A program made the translations under genes and the position numbers. The notes below the pieces were generated by a model. That model ran no database searches and was not told where the DNA came from. It was given only the letters and a program-made list of their open reading frames with translations. Positions 11,331-22,253 of a stretch of 64,000 nucleotides of DNA are shown here, one piece after another (position 1 is the first letter of the stretch; every line of letters starts with the position of its first letter). This DNA is from Apricaphanius iberus (Eukaryota; Chordata; Actinopteri; Cyprinodontiformes; Aphaniidae), in contig JAPXFQ010001936.1 in assembly GCA_028564705.1 (NCBI GenBank), positions 744,001 through 808,000 of the forward strand, in the 5' to 3' direction.

Positions 11331-11477
11331 GTGAGAATCCAGACTGATGCCTCGCGTGAAGTTATTCTGCCGTCGTTATGATAAATATATATTTTTTCAG
11401 TATTCATGCAGATTCTGCTGGAGGAACCGTCTGCTAACATTTAACTCACATAAATAACATTCTGCTGCTGCTACTTG

Positions 11478-12760
11478 CACATCAGAATCAGAATCAGCTT
11501 TAATGGCCAAGTATGACACATAAAAGTATGACACATACAAGGAATTTACAGATACAGTACAACCTGTCCAAGATCATTACAAACAACAACAACAAACAGA
11601 TCCAGGTCACTGTTGGGCATGCAGCCACCGAGCGGCGCTCCCGTTTCTGAAACATAGAGAAATACACATCTGGTAGGGGAGGGTTCCACGGTGAGGGGAA
11701 AAAAACGCTTAACTGTGTTGTGGGTCCGTACAGCACTCACAACGCAGGTAATAGAAAAAACCACACCAACAAACATTTAAGCACATATTCAGACATTAAC
11801 AATGACACATCAGGAAGGATGGGCAGGTATGAGCTCCAGTCCACAGGTTAACGTGCTGCCATCAAGGCGCGCTGTTATCCAGCTTCCTGTTGCAGGAGAG
11901 AGAATTAAGGATACAGCAAGACGGTGTGTGTGTGAATGTGAGTGTGTGTAACCATGTCAGTGTGTGCGTCAGTAGATGCAGGTGTACGGGGGAGAGGAGA
12001 CTCTGTTGACATTCTTCTCGGGGACATTTGATTAGGACCAGGTTGAAGGTCTTCTTGGGAGCCAAAATATAAATTGTTTGGATTGCAGGGAGAGATCAAA
12101 TATTCCTTTCTGTCCCTTCAGTCTGTCAGTGGTTAAATTTTTAGTCTAATTCAGCCAAATTGTAGTTCCAAATCCAATTAACTTCCAGTTGCCCCAATCC
12201 GCACCGACAGTTTCTCCAAGTATGATGACAAATTGCGGATGAGTCCCAGACCGCCGGCTAGATCGCCTCTTATAGCGTCTGTACTGCGTCCCAGCTCCCC
12301 CAGCATTTGGTTCTGAGTCGCATCAGTACGAATCAACACATCCAGCTGTTCCTTCAGCCGTCCAATCGCTTCCAGAACAGTGACCAATCTCGACCGTGTT
12401 TCAGATCTTTGTTGCTCCATTTTTCGGTAGTTCCAGTAACTGCCCATTCCAATCAGCAGAAACCCGATCACCATGATTGACACCCCGGTTGACCCTTACC
12501 GGTGCTTCGTAGAGTTGAGTAGATTTTTTCAATAGCATTCAGAGACCAGCTGACCATTTCCGTCTTCGCTTATTCAGTTTGGTTTCGGAGAAAATTGCCA
12601 AAAGATACTTCAGATAGAGGCACAGGAGACAGAGAGCTGTGGGATAAGACACAGGAGGAGGAGGGAGGGAAAAAAAGCGACCGTCCTCGCTGAGAGCTGA
12701 GCTGAGTTGTGTCCCACATCCGTTTTTTTTTTCTTCCACCGTTTATATTCTTTTAACTTC
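11478..12760 (-). mobile_element. retroelement with small membrane/coiled-coil ORF, copy 2
   Basis: Read on the minus strand, a leader (12760-12560) is followed by two small ORFs (12557-12468 and 12474-12178). A ~600-nt 3' region comes next, and then a tail ending CTTGGCCATTAAAGCTGATTCTGATTCTGAT. A (TTCTGA)n tail after an AATAAA-like stem is typical of LINE-mobilised units in fish. The 3' region aligns with copy 1, but the extreme tail differs from the (TTCAA)n tail there. No reverse transcriptase or endonuclease is present. Confidence 0.62.
12178..12474 (-). CDS. small membrane-anchored coiled-coil protein of a repeat element
   Basis: The product is 98 aa from the ATG at 12474. Residues 1-13 (MVIGFLLIGMGSY) form a hydrophobic segment followed by basic WNYRK. 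The remainder is polar with heptad-like leucine/isoleucine spacing (SRLVTVLEAIGRLKEQLDVL) and ends ...LEKLSVRIGATGS. That architecture suggests a short N-anchored membrane protein that oligomerises. A preceding 29-codon ORF (12557-12468, starting MVSWSLNAIEKIY) overlaps its start by 7 nt at ATGGTGA. A GT donor-like site (CCG|GTAAGG) also lies in the first ORF. The hydrophobic start is conserved in copy 1 at about 7.6 kb, which supports real past coding. I do not recognise the family and assign no function. Confidence 0.5.
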   Translation of the reverse strand: MVIGFLLIGMGSYWNYRKMEQQRSETRSRLVTVLEAIGRLKEQLDVLIRTDATQNQMLGELGRSTDAIRGDLAGGLGLIRNLSSYLEKLSVRIGATGS

Positions 12761-12862
12761 TTGCAAAAAATTTTTACTTTTTAATACACAACTACACATG
12801 CAACATTTTGTGTATACTCTTATATTGTTTTCTTAAATTACCCTTTTTTGTAATTTTGGTCT

Positions 12863-13397
12863 TTAAAGTGATAGTCTGGACTTTGTAAGAAAAGAAAGAG
12901 AGAGGGACATGATTTGAAAAAAGTAAAAATAACGACCGAGGTTCCCTCCCCCTCCCTTTCTGATTGGTCTTGAAGCCGCGCCTACTTTGGCTAGGTCAAT
13001 GGGCCAAGACGTGCGGAGGAGAGAGAGAAAACAACCAGAGTGTCAACAATAGAGTTATCGGAGGTGAGGACGCTTTTTTTGGTTAGAAATCGGTGTCTTC
13101 TGCTCTTGAGCTGAGTGTTGATCCATGGCTGCGCTCGGGACTAATGGCGAAGGCTTGATTCGGAGGCTCCGTATAAACAGAAAACTGAGCATGCGCGTAG
13201 TTACGAGCACACAGCGTTCGTGATGATTGACAGCGCTTGGCATCACTTGATTGGTTCAAGTGGACGGCACCGGGAAGGCGGGACTTACCCGTAATGTTAT
13301 AGTTGATAAAATTACTTTTATATCAACTTTTAAGGCCAGGAGGTCTATTTAATACTTAAAATTTGTAATTAATTTATAGATCCAGACTATCACTTAA
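12863..13397. mobile_element. MITE with TTAA target sites (Kolobok/piggyBac-like TSD)
   Basis: Inverted termini AGTGATAGTCTGGA (12867-12880) and TCCAGACTATCAC (13381-13393) are each bounded by TTAA (12863-12866, 13394-13397). The interior is about 510 bp with no coding capacity. TTAA duplication occurs in the piggyBac and Kolobok superfamilies; the termini do not begin CCC as in piggyBac, so Kolobok-like is more likely. Confidence 0.7.
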
Positions 13398-14029
13398 ATG
13401 TACATATTGTTTTTAATTCTTCATCGTTTTAAGCTTGTGTGAATCCAATCAATCGGTCAATTTACTGCTGCTATATCAAAAATGTCCCTTTCTTGGACAA
13501 TAAAGGATTCTATTCTATATAAATTAAAATGATGTGCCAGTCTTTCTTCATGCTGATTGTTCATGCCTCTAGGGGGCGGTGTTTGATCAGTTGTTGCTTC
13601 AGCGGCTTAGATTTGAGACTCTTGTTTTACATAAATAGTTTCATTATGAAAGATTTATTCAAGAAAACGAGAGGATTTAATTGGCCTGCATAGAGACAAG
13701 CCCTGAACCCAGGTAAGAATGCTGAGATGTTTGGCTGTCCAGGTCTCATCATCTGTTAAACCAGGTGATCACAGCAAATCCGTCTACATGCATTCACCAA
13801 GTCCTGAGAGGAATTTCAAGGATATGTGACCCGGGTGGCAGGTAAAGGCGGTGGCCTTAGAACGATCATTCTTGACGTCACAGTTCAGCTTTAGAGATGT
13901 TGGAATATTACCTGGTTGTTAGAAAAGAACCTGAAGCTGGGGACTAAAGTTAACCTGTATTAACTGGAGGTTTCCTCTCATAGTGGGATGAGTTCTGGAC
14001 AGTTTATGCTGCAGAATTCAGATTCACAA
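13398..14029. other. no gene recognised
   Basis: Mixed AT-rich sequence. I see no exon, repeat terminus or RNA gene. Confidence 0.4.
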
Positions 14030-14285
14030 ACGCAAAGAGGCATAATCGTTAAGCTCTTTGAATAGTTAGGCTCTTTTAAACCAAAGCTTTAAACTCTACT
14101 ATTCAGAGCCCTTAATTGCACTTTCTGATCACTATTTTATTCTCGTGGTTTAAGTTTTATTCTTATTTTTTGTTATTTCCTTTTAACCGATTGTGTTTTA
14201 TCTGTTTTTAATCTATATTGCATAAATTTGTTCCTTACATCATTGTAATGGCATTTAAGACTCTTAATAAAGATGAGAGATATTC
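14030..14285 (+). mobile_element. L2-type LINE, 3' end fragment
   Basis: The fragment includes the end of an L2 reverse-transcriptase ORF (read as ...LGSFKPKL-like...TLLFRA, frameshifted) and the following 3' untranslated region. It closely resembles 39940-40150 of the complete L2 copy, including GCACTTTCTGATCACTATTT. Confidence 0.8.
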
Positions 14286-14699
14286 CTTTAAGCGTTTGGA
14301 GGTTTTAATAAAAGTTGAATTGATCATACAGGAGAACAGCACAGATCACAGTGAATGCTGAATGCTGCCCCCCTCCTAACTCCTACCTCCTAACTACCTA
14401 ACAAGCTCATATGAAAATAAGTATTTATAAAGTTCAGCAACCTTGCCTCTATCACTTTGCAGACAAAACTATTAACCTCAGGGTGGGGATATCTCTTGAT
14501 GAAGACATCTGGCTCTTTAGCTGTGAATAAGTGACTTTTGACATATACAAAACAAAGGCAATAGCTTGGGTTATATGTAACACAATAAGAGAAACTCTCA
14601 AAACTAAGTTTGTAAGAAGAATCAATATTTTCTCAGGCAGTGATGTCTTCTCTAACCTCGAACTCAACACCTGTTGTCTGGCTCCTCTGCTCTCAGTGT

Positions 14700-14908
14700 T
14701 AATAATACTAGAGATTAATCATAATAATACATTTTTCGATCACAATCATCTTTTCTTATTGATTGATTGTGTCTATCTGTTAAACCTATGCTTCTGGTTT
14801 TCTCTAATCATGCTTCTGTAATCATGTATTTGGTTTCATTATCACTGAATCATGTAAAGCACCTTGAAAGTGTGCTATATAAATAAAACTGCCTTGCCTT
14901 GCCTAATC
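14700..14908 (+). mobile_element. L2-type LINE, 3' tail
   Basis: This is the terminal L2 tail: TTCTTATTGATTGATTGTGT, then CACTGAATCATGTAAAGCACC, GTGTGCTATATAAATAAAACT and a (TTGCC)n end. It matches 40165-40336 and, inverted, 30348-30536. Confidence 0.85.
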
Positions 14909-15206
14909 TGAAAGACAACATTATTAAGACATGTTTCTGTGATCAAAGCTAAACATAAAACATTCATATATAATTTTTGTTATTTTTTACCTTAGAGACC
15001 TTATCAGGGCTTTTACAGTATTCTGTAAATAATTACTGATTCCTTAAACAGCTATAGGACTCAGTAAATGAGACAAAACAGCAACCCTTCCTGATAGCTT
15101 AATGTTCCATATGCAAATAAGATTTACGTTCTTAAGTCCTTTAATGGGCTGCTTTTCTCACTATTGATCCTCTCACCAGTCTTGTTTTTTAGGAAATACT
15201 TCTGAT

Positions 15207-15254
15207 GGGAGGGACTTAAAGCAGACTATATCAAGGTTTTAAATGAAAGTAAAA
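15207..15254 (+). promoter_or_regulatory. conserved GIMAP promoter module, gene A
   Basis: GGGAGGGAC starts at 15207 and an IRF/ISRE-like GAAAGTAAAA starts at 15245, exactly 38 bp later and 76 bp before the ATG of gene A. The same box, spacing and element recur upstream of genes C and D. In A the second half-site is weaker (AAAA instead of GAAA). Interferon control is an inference from the motif. Confidence 0.55.
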
Positions 15255-15320
15255 TTAGTCACCAGTCAAGATACATCTGTGAAGAAAGAGGATCAGACTC
15301 ACTGTTTCTAAAACAACAAA

Positions 15321-15720
15321 ATGGCCAGCAAAATGCCTTGTGAGTATATTTCACAGTAAATATTAACTTTATTTTTTATTTTTTCTATTGAATGTTAGAT
15401 CTTAAAAAATGAATGTAACATTTTTTATAATTCTTGCTTGTTAAATATTTAAATTACATAATTTTGTAATATGAATATTTTTTGCAAGATTTCTTTACCT
15501 GAAAGCTTTAAGTAGTTGACTCAGACTTACTTCATACAAATCATATTTTATTAGTATATTTTAAACATACTCAACCAAAAACACAGAATTATTTAATTTC
15601 AGACATTAATAAAAATGAATCAGAGCTCAACTTTAGAAACTTTTATTCATAAAACAAGAAATTAATCTTTGTTTTGCCTCTTTTCAATTTTAGTGTATTT
15701 AGAAACAAGTACATCACAAG

Positions 15721-15769
<49 letters not shown>

Positions 15770-18700
15770 TAGATTATGATTATTATATTCAAACAGCCAA
15801 GCAGCACTAAGCCACCCCTCCCATTGTGTACGTCAGGGTGTGGTGCAGGAAAGCAATTTTCTACTTAATCATTGAAATCTGACAGGATGCAGGAAATTAC
15901 AGCAGTTTAGAATTCTCCCTTGAAATGCAAAATTTTAAAAAGTTTTAAAATATTTTCTTCCAAAGTCCTCCCATAGAACCCTATGCATTTCACACTGACC
16001 GCTGAATTCTTTTAGGCAATAGAATTTGAGTTTGTGCATTGCTGGCTTTCAATCAGCTTACATGTGGAACTTGCGAACCTGTGAGGGTGGGGCTGCTCCC
16101 GTTTACAAGTCGCCATATTGGAAGAGGGCGTCGGTTATGATCACCTCTAAAATGTCCATAGCACTGGCTGCTTTCCTCTTTGACCTCATGCACAATACTT
16201 GAGGTAGGGCTAGAGGGAGCAGGAAGGGGGGGGGGGGGTTGTTGAATGAATGAATGAAGACCCTTATTGTCCCATGAGGTGAATTCCAATTTAAGAGCAG
16301 AGTTAACAAGACTAAAAACATTACATAACACAGACGGATACAGGCCAACTGCATGCATGCACATCTAAATCGAGCTTTTTGGAGTAATCGGACTAAGGGA
16401 AATGCGCCTCTATGTGTTAGCCTTATAGCAGCTAGCCTCGAGGCTGGGGGGAGTAAAGCTTGGTTTATGTGAGGTCCGCACGTTTCCACGCGGCCAAATT
16501 ACGTCATTTCAGTAACAACGCCTCTCCGTGCGGCCTCCTCCCGCCCCAAAATTTCCGCACCGCGCACCTAGGAAAATTTGTAAGTACGCGGAAAAACATG
16601 GTGGACTGGCAAGAGCTCATATTGCAGGAGGTTCGTAAATAGACATCTTTAATGATTCGGCCGATAGCGATAACTGTGATCAACTGTGTTTTAATGGAAG
16701 AGAGGACATTCTCCTTTTTCGTCTTTTTTCCTAAGTAAACAGCATAAAAGTTCTGCTTTGTTTAAGCTCACGGTTATCGCCATCCTGTAAACAATAGTGA
16801 TTACTACTTCTACTATGGTGTAGTGTTGTATGCATGCCGTAGAGCCCTACGCCGCCCCCTACAGTCGTCAAGAATATTGGCTCTCAGCAGGGACAAGCTG
16901 CAGAAAGTATAAACGCTGTCTCGGCCGGTTCCGCACGTCTCGTTTCCGCGCGGAATGTTCATGCGGCAAGCATAAACCAAGCTTAAAGCAGACAAAGTAA
17001 AAGCAAGATATTCACAATCATAATCCATCGTCTCTTCGTCAGTGCAACAATACACTAATCAGCTACATTTACCTTAGCCGCCATACACTTCCTGTTATAC
17101 TAATATGTCGTTGCTGAGTCACACTTCCGTGTCCCCTCACTTCCAAGTACGGGTGGGGGGTTGGTTAAAGAGAAGTCAGACTCCCAATCGCATTATCTGG
17201 GTCTAACGTGTTTGCATGCATTTCAAAAGTCCGAAACAGGCAGAGCTCTGTTTTGTCTGCCTTAAGCCCCTTTCGAACAGGCCATGAAAATCCGACTTTT
17301 TCGATTTTACACATTGACATTTATTTCTTATCTATCAAAGGCTGCTTCACCCTCCTTTCATCTCCTTTGTATTTTCCTTTCAGCTTCGTCTCTTAGGCGT
17401 ATGTGAGCAGAATTGCACACAGAAGACGAGCTCAGTGAAGAGCTCTGCTGTTTCGTCGGCCCTCTTTGCAAGAATGACTTTGTTTGGGGAAATGACATAT
17501 GTACGCCTGCTGCGCTGTTTACGTCGTATCCGGACACAAACCCGCCCAGACATTCATCAGGATACGTGCGGAAGGAGCCAAAAGGCAATGTTCTGGTTAA
17601 AAAGTGGTGTATTTGAACGGACAACTACGGTTAAAGACCAAATAGAATCGTCCGCAAATTGTCGGGAGTCAGCTTCATTGAGCTAGGCTGAAAATGTCTC
17701 CAAGTTGGTTTCCAGTCAACATAGAAGTTCCAGCATAGAAGCTATCCTAGAGCTAAGTTTGTTGAACACTGAGGCCATGTCCGCACGTAGCCGGGTTTAA
17801 AAAAAACAACAAAGATTTTCCTCCGCTCCTTGAAAAAAAAAAAATCTCCATCCACACGTAACTGAATAAATGGGGTTTTCAGCAGATTAATAGACGTGGC
17901 AAACCTGTAGGGGGCAGTAGTTCTCCCAAATCCTATTCGCTCAGAGTAACTTTCTATCCTCTAACTTCAGCACGCAGCAGTCATACAGCTTGTAAAAGCA
18001 AGCAAACAAAACGCGCTTTAACAATGGATGAAACCAACAATGGAAGATACCAACACAGCTCTGAGGGCATAGATGCTGTTTTTGAGATTAAACACAAGTC
18101 GCACATGTGACGTTGGAGCATTTTTTGTCGCGGATAGTGACGTTACGGCTCTTAAAACTCCGTTTTCAGCCGTCCACACGCAGATACTGAAAAGGGAGAA
18201 AAAACGCAAATCTCCACTTTGGCCGGAGTTTTTAAAAGGATTCGTTTTTGGTCACGTGTGGATAGAAAAATGTCTCCCTTTTGTGAGACACCCGGCTACG
18301 TGTGGACAAGGCCTGAGTATTTAAAGCCTGAGACATTCCATCATGCTGCTCAGACAGTTTTCCAATTGCGCCTGACAGTTGCTAATGTTGAAGTTTGCAA
18401 TAGATCAAGAATCCATCCGTTCCAATTAGTAGAAACCAAGCTACCATTAATGCAATTATATAAACACTGTTTTTGGTGATTCAAGAAGTCTTTTTCTCAG
18501 TCAAATACTCCAGAGAGCAGCTTTAAATGATACCATGACGCCGCATTATTTAGGCATATATATAAGGTATATATATATACAGTACAGACCAAAAGTTTGG
18601 ACACACCTTCTCATTCAGCGCGTTTTCTTTATTTTCATGACTATTTACATTTTTGATTCTCACTGAAGGCATCAAAACTATGAATGAACACATTGTGAAA

Positions 18701-19089
18701 CAACCTGGCCTCCAAAGTCACCGGACCTGAACCCAATGGAGATGATTTGGGGTGAGCTGAACCGCAGGGTGAAGCTAGAAGGTCCAACAAGTACTAAGCA
18801 TCTCTGGGAACTCCTTCAAGACTGTTGGAAAACCACTTCTGGTGACTAGAAGCTGAAGATAATGCAAAGCAGCAATCAGAGCAGAGGGTGTCTACTTTGA
18901 AGAATCTAAAATATAACACATGGATTCAGTTATTTCACCCTTTTTATTTAAGTACATACAGTAATTCCATACATCATGTGTTCATTCATAGTTTTGATGC
19001 CCTTAATGGAGAATCTGCAATGTAGTCATGAAAAGAAAGAAAATGCATTAAATGAGAAGGTGTGTACAAACTTTTGGTCTTCACTGTAC

Positions 19090-19144
<55 letters not shown>

Positions 19145-20256
19145 GGAACTTGTCAACTGGATGTTTGTTTTATATTGATCCAGATGTGATATATTCCATA
19201 TTAAACTAAACTAAACAGTTTCAGAGCTAAACAGTGAAACCATCCTGACCTTTTAAGTGGAGATAAAAATGTAAAAAGAAATTCTTCTTTGCCGCATCAA
19301 CATATTAATTCAATTTATTAACAGATTCAAAGGAACCAGAACAATCAGAAGAATACAAAGTTCAAGAGGAAGCAGCTGATGGAGAAATCAGGATTGTGTT
19401 GCTGGGTAAAACTGGATGTGGAAAAAGCGCAACAGGAAACACCATCATGCAAGCAAGAGAGTTTAACTCCAAGGTGTCTTGTTCCTCTGTAACAACAGAG
19501 TGTAAGAAGAAGAAAAGAGAATTCGAAGGTCAATCATTGGCTGTAGTTGATACTCCAGGTCTGTTTGACACCATGAAAACTATGGAAGACGTGATGAAAG
19601 AAGTTGGTAAATGTGTTGTCTATGCTGCTCCTGGTCCTCATGCGTTCCTGGTTGTGATAAAGATCGACAGATTCACAGAGGAGGAAAGAAAAATGGTGGA
19701 AATCCTTCAGCAGGGCTTTGGAAGAAAGGCAGCAGATTACACCATGGCCCTGTTTACAGGGGGAGATAATCTGGAGGAAGATGGATCCTCCATAGAAGAA
19801 TTAATTCAAGAAAACAAAGCTTTAACTGATTTCATCAGTCAGTGTGGTGGAGGATATCATGTGTTTAACAACACAAGCAAAGATCCTGGTCAGGTCAGAG
19901 AACTGCTGGAGAAGATCAACACCATGATGGAGAGAAATGGAGGAAGATGCTTCACTAATAACCTGTTTGAAGAAGCAGAGAAAGCCATTGAAGAAAAAAC
20001 ACAGATTATCCTGGCAGAAAATCCCAACATGGAGCCTGAAGAAGCCAGAAAAAACGCAGAGAATGACAACTGGTTCATCACAGAAGTGATCCAGTATGCA
20101 GCTGCTGGAGCTGCAGTTGGTTTAGCCGGAGAAAGGTTGGGAGTTGGAAGTGGAGCTGCAGCTGCTGCAGGAGTCTCACTGGCTGCACTGGGAGGTTTAG
20201 TCTCTTTTGTAAGGAAGAGATTTGATAGCGGCCAAACGGGCTGCGTCATACAGTGA
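15321..20256 (+). CDS. gimap: GIMAP (AIG1-type) GTPase A
   Basis: This is a septin-like GTPase of the immunity-associated family, thought to act on membranes of lymphoid cells. Coding exons are 15321-15339 (19 nt, MASKMP plus one base, donor CCTT|GTGAGT) and 19325-20256 (acceptor TTTATTAACAG). The joined protein is 316 aa. Motifs: P-loop GKTGCGKS (34-41), switch Thr in SVTTEC, DTPG (82-85), the GIMAP conserved box around PGPHAFLVVIKIDRF, G4-like TGGDNL (151-156) and FNN (187-189). The C-terminus is Ala/Gly-rich and hydrophobic (about 264-300) and ends in CVIQ, a CaaX-type prenylation motif. The intron of 3985 bp holds an (AT)n run and three DNA-transposon relics. A poly(A) signal lies at 20727. 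The member number within the family cannot be assigned. Confidence 0.92.
15725..15766. repeat. (AT)n microsatellite
   Basis: About 21 uninterrupted AT units inside intron 1 of GIMAP gene A. Confidence 0.97.
16218..16335 (-). repeat. retroelement 3' tail with (TGAA)n and G-run
   Basis: A run of about 13 G is followed by TTGTTGAATGAATGAATGAA and CCCTTATTGTCCCATGAGGT. The last phrase matches the CTTTATTGTCCCACGAGGGG tail of the element at 6768, in the same orientation, so this is a third, truncated tail of LINE-mobilised type. Confidence 0.6.
16457..16983. mobile_element. Harbinger-type MITE
   Basis: Inverted termini AGCTTGGTTTATG (16457-16469) and CATAAACCAAGCT (16971-16983) are flanked by TAA on both sides (16454-16456, 16984-16986). 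The subterminal regions are rich in CGCACG/TTTCCGCGCGG. Non-coding, about 527 bp. The 3-bp TAA duplication fits PIF/Harbinger. Confidence 0.75.
17773..18313. mobile_element. hAT-like MITE
   Basis: The ends GGCCATGTCCGCACGTAGCC (17773-17792) and, inverted, GGCTACGTGTGGACAAGGCC (18294-18313) match at about 17 of 20 positions. Such 'ggcc-tgtccacacg' termini are common in fish hAT MITEs. I could not identify a clear 8-bp duplication. Confidence 0.65.
18578..19088 (+). mobile_element. Tc1-type element with internal deletion
   Basis: Terminal inverted repeats of at least 38 bp (TACAGTACAGACCAAAAGTT at the left; inverted TACAGTGAAGACCAAAAGTT at the right) match at about 35 of 38 positions. They carry further similarity inward (TTTTCTTTATTTTCATGACT-like). 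Between them the plus strand keeps the transposase C-terminus (PKSPDLNPMEMIWGELNRRV) and then stops; the first two-thirds are lost. The element sits in a TA-rich microsatellite that resumes at 19089. Confidence 0.88.
19089..19138. repeat. (TG)n(TA)n microsatellite
   Basis: A (GT)7-like run passes into about 16 TA units. It directly abuts the right end of the Tc1 element; short TA runs lie at its left end, so the insertion split the microsatellite. Confidence 0.9.
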
Positions 20257-21099
20257 CTCCTACAACAAAGGATACATTTGGTCTGCAGCAAAACAGAACT
20301 ATAATAGAGATGGAAAGAGAATAATGATTTTACCATTTAATCTTTAGCTGATAATGCTTTTCTTTGTTAATATCAAATGCGTCTCTCATCATCAACAGTA
20401 GCTGCAATTACAGATGCATGAAATTACCGTCTCAAAGAGTTGTTGACTCTTCTAAAAACCATAATGTTAATCTAAAGAAAAGATTAGAATGTTTAGGTTC
20501 TGTAACACTGTCATTTATTTTCTAAATGTGTTTTACATGTAAACTACCATGATGACGGCACGATATAGTACCAACCCCCCCCCCCCCCCAGAAAACAAGT
20601 CATGTAGTCTTTTAATTTGGTTTCATATATTCCTATTTATTGAAAGTCTCGGGAGTTGAAAATGGTCAAGTTTTAAATTACTACTTCAATTGTTACAAAT
20701 ACGATGTGTGTGTAAAAGCCTAAAATAATAAATGTAAAAAAAAAAGCTAGCATGTTTTGGTTTGCGTGTGGTGAAATATTCATAAATAAAATGAATACAA
20801 ATAAAATGTCTATTTGATGTGTTGATCATTTCAATTTACCTCATAAAAGAGATAATTTTTTGTGATTTTTCTGCTGCATGTCTGGAGTTTCTCTTGGTAT
20901 CGTGGTGATCAAAACAAATAGGTTAACAGATCAACATAAACCAACCTCTGTGTCTCTGTAGTAATATGTCAACATGTCCAGACTGTATTAAAAAAATACA
21001 ACCTACTAATAGAACAGCCTTTACAACTAATATAACTAATAAGGCATTTTTTTTCCGTTTGGCTTGATTAGAGCAGCTTCCTCTTGATCAAGTTGTTTC
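20257..21099. other. 3' region of gene A and spacer
   Basis: Contains the gene A 3' UTR with AATAAA at 20727-20732, a C-run at about 20575-20590 and AT-rich spacer before the duplicated block of gene B. Confidence 0.5.
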
Positions 21100-22253
21100 T
21101 TGTAGCACTGAGTGTTGAAGGGAGTGACTATAGGGAGAGTTTAAATGAAAATGAAACCATTCAGACTGTGGACATTAACAGAGACACATCATCACCGACT
21201 GACTCACTGCTTTGCTTTAAACGATCAAATGTCTAGCAACCAAGACCGCAAGTATTTTAACAACTACATATTTACACATGTATAAGTGTAAGCAAACGTT
21301 TCTATGGCATGTTTACCTTTAAACTGACCAAACAGTAAGAATAATGTATTATGTCATTATTTTTAATTGTACTGTTTAAAACAGAACCAGGATCCTGTTC
21401 TACCTGTTTCGTGCAAATCTTCATGTGAATGACGGGTGTGATATCAATGCTGCACATTAGGGTGTGGTGAAGTTCAGAAATGACCTAGAATTCCTACCAA
21501 GAGGAAGAAATATTATTACTGTGTGTATCTACCTTTTTTTGTGCTACAGCTGTGATATCTTCCTAAAATTCTCATTCAGGTCCAGATGAAGCCACAGAAG
21601 AACCAGAAGAACTTCGACAAGAAGAGGAAGCTGAACCTCAGGAAATCCGGATTATGTTAGTTGGGAATATTAAATCTGGGAAAAGTGCAACAGGAAACAC
21701 CATCTTACAGAAGAAAGCGTTTCGATCCAAGGCATCATTTTCCTCTGTGACATCAGAGTGTCAGAAGGAAACAGGAATGTTTGAAGGTCAGCCGCTGGTT
21801 GTAGTAGATACTCCTGGTCTGTTTAACATCAACAAACCTGAGGAAAAAGTCTTTGCTGGGTTTTCTGAGTGTCTCTCATTAATCGCTCCTGGTCCTCATG
21901 TGTTCCTGGTCGTCATCGAGCTGAAAAGATTCTCAGAAGAAGAAGAACAAAACATGAAAATCCTTCAGAAGATTTTTGGAGAAGTGGCATCAGATTACAG
22001 CTTGGTCCTCTTTACCCATGGAGACGATCTGGGGGCAGAAGAAACCTCCATAGAAGAATTAATAGGAGGGAAAAAAGCTGTGAGGGACTTAATCAGTCAG
22101 TGTGGTGGAAGATATCATGTGTTTAACAACAGAGACAAGGATCCATCTCAGGTGGAAGAACTGCTGGAGAAGATCAACAGGATGATAGAGAAAAATGGAG
22201 GAAGATGCTTCAACCAAGAAATGCTTCAAGAAGCAAGAGAAAGGACAGTGAAT
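21100..22253 (+). repeat. recent segmental duplication, copy with gene B
   Basis: From TGTAGCACTGAGTG to ACAGTGAATAG this block matches 30908-32142. By eye there are about five substitutions, an 11-bp deletion (promoter) and a 66-bp deletion (exon 2) in this copy. Similarity stops abruptly at both ends. Confidence 0.9.
21120..21157 (+). promoter_or_regulatory. GIMAP promoter module, gene B (spacing shortened)
   Basis: GGGAGTGAC (21120-21128) is followed by a canonical IRF/ISRE core GAAAATGAAAC (21147-21157), 82 bp before the ATG. The start-to-start spacing is 27 bp instead of the 38 bp in A, C and D, because AAGAAACACTG present in C is missing. Confidence 0.65.

Larger units (their letters stand above)
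15340..19324 (+). other. intron 1 of GIMAP gene A
   Basis: Bounded by GTGAGT and AACAG. Contents that I can identify are the (AT)n run, a LINE/SINE tail near 16.2 kb, a Harbinger-type MITE, a hAT-like MITE and a deleted Tc1 element. The stretch 17000-17770 holds no recognised unit. Confidence 0.8.
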
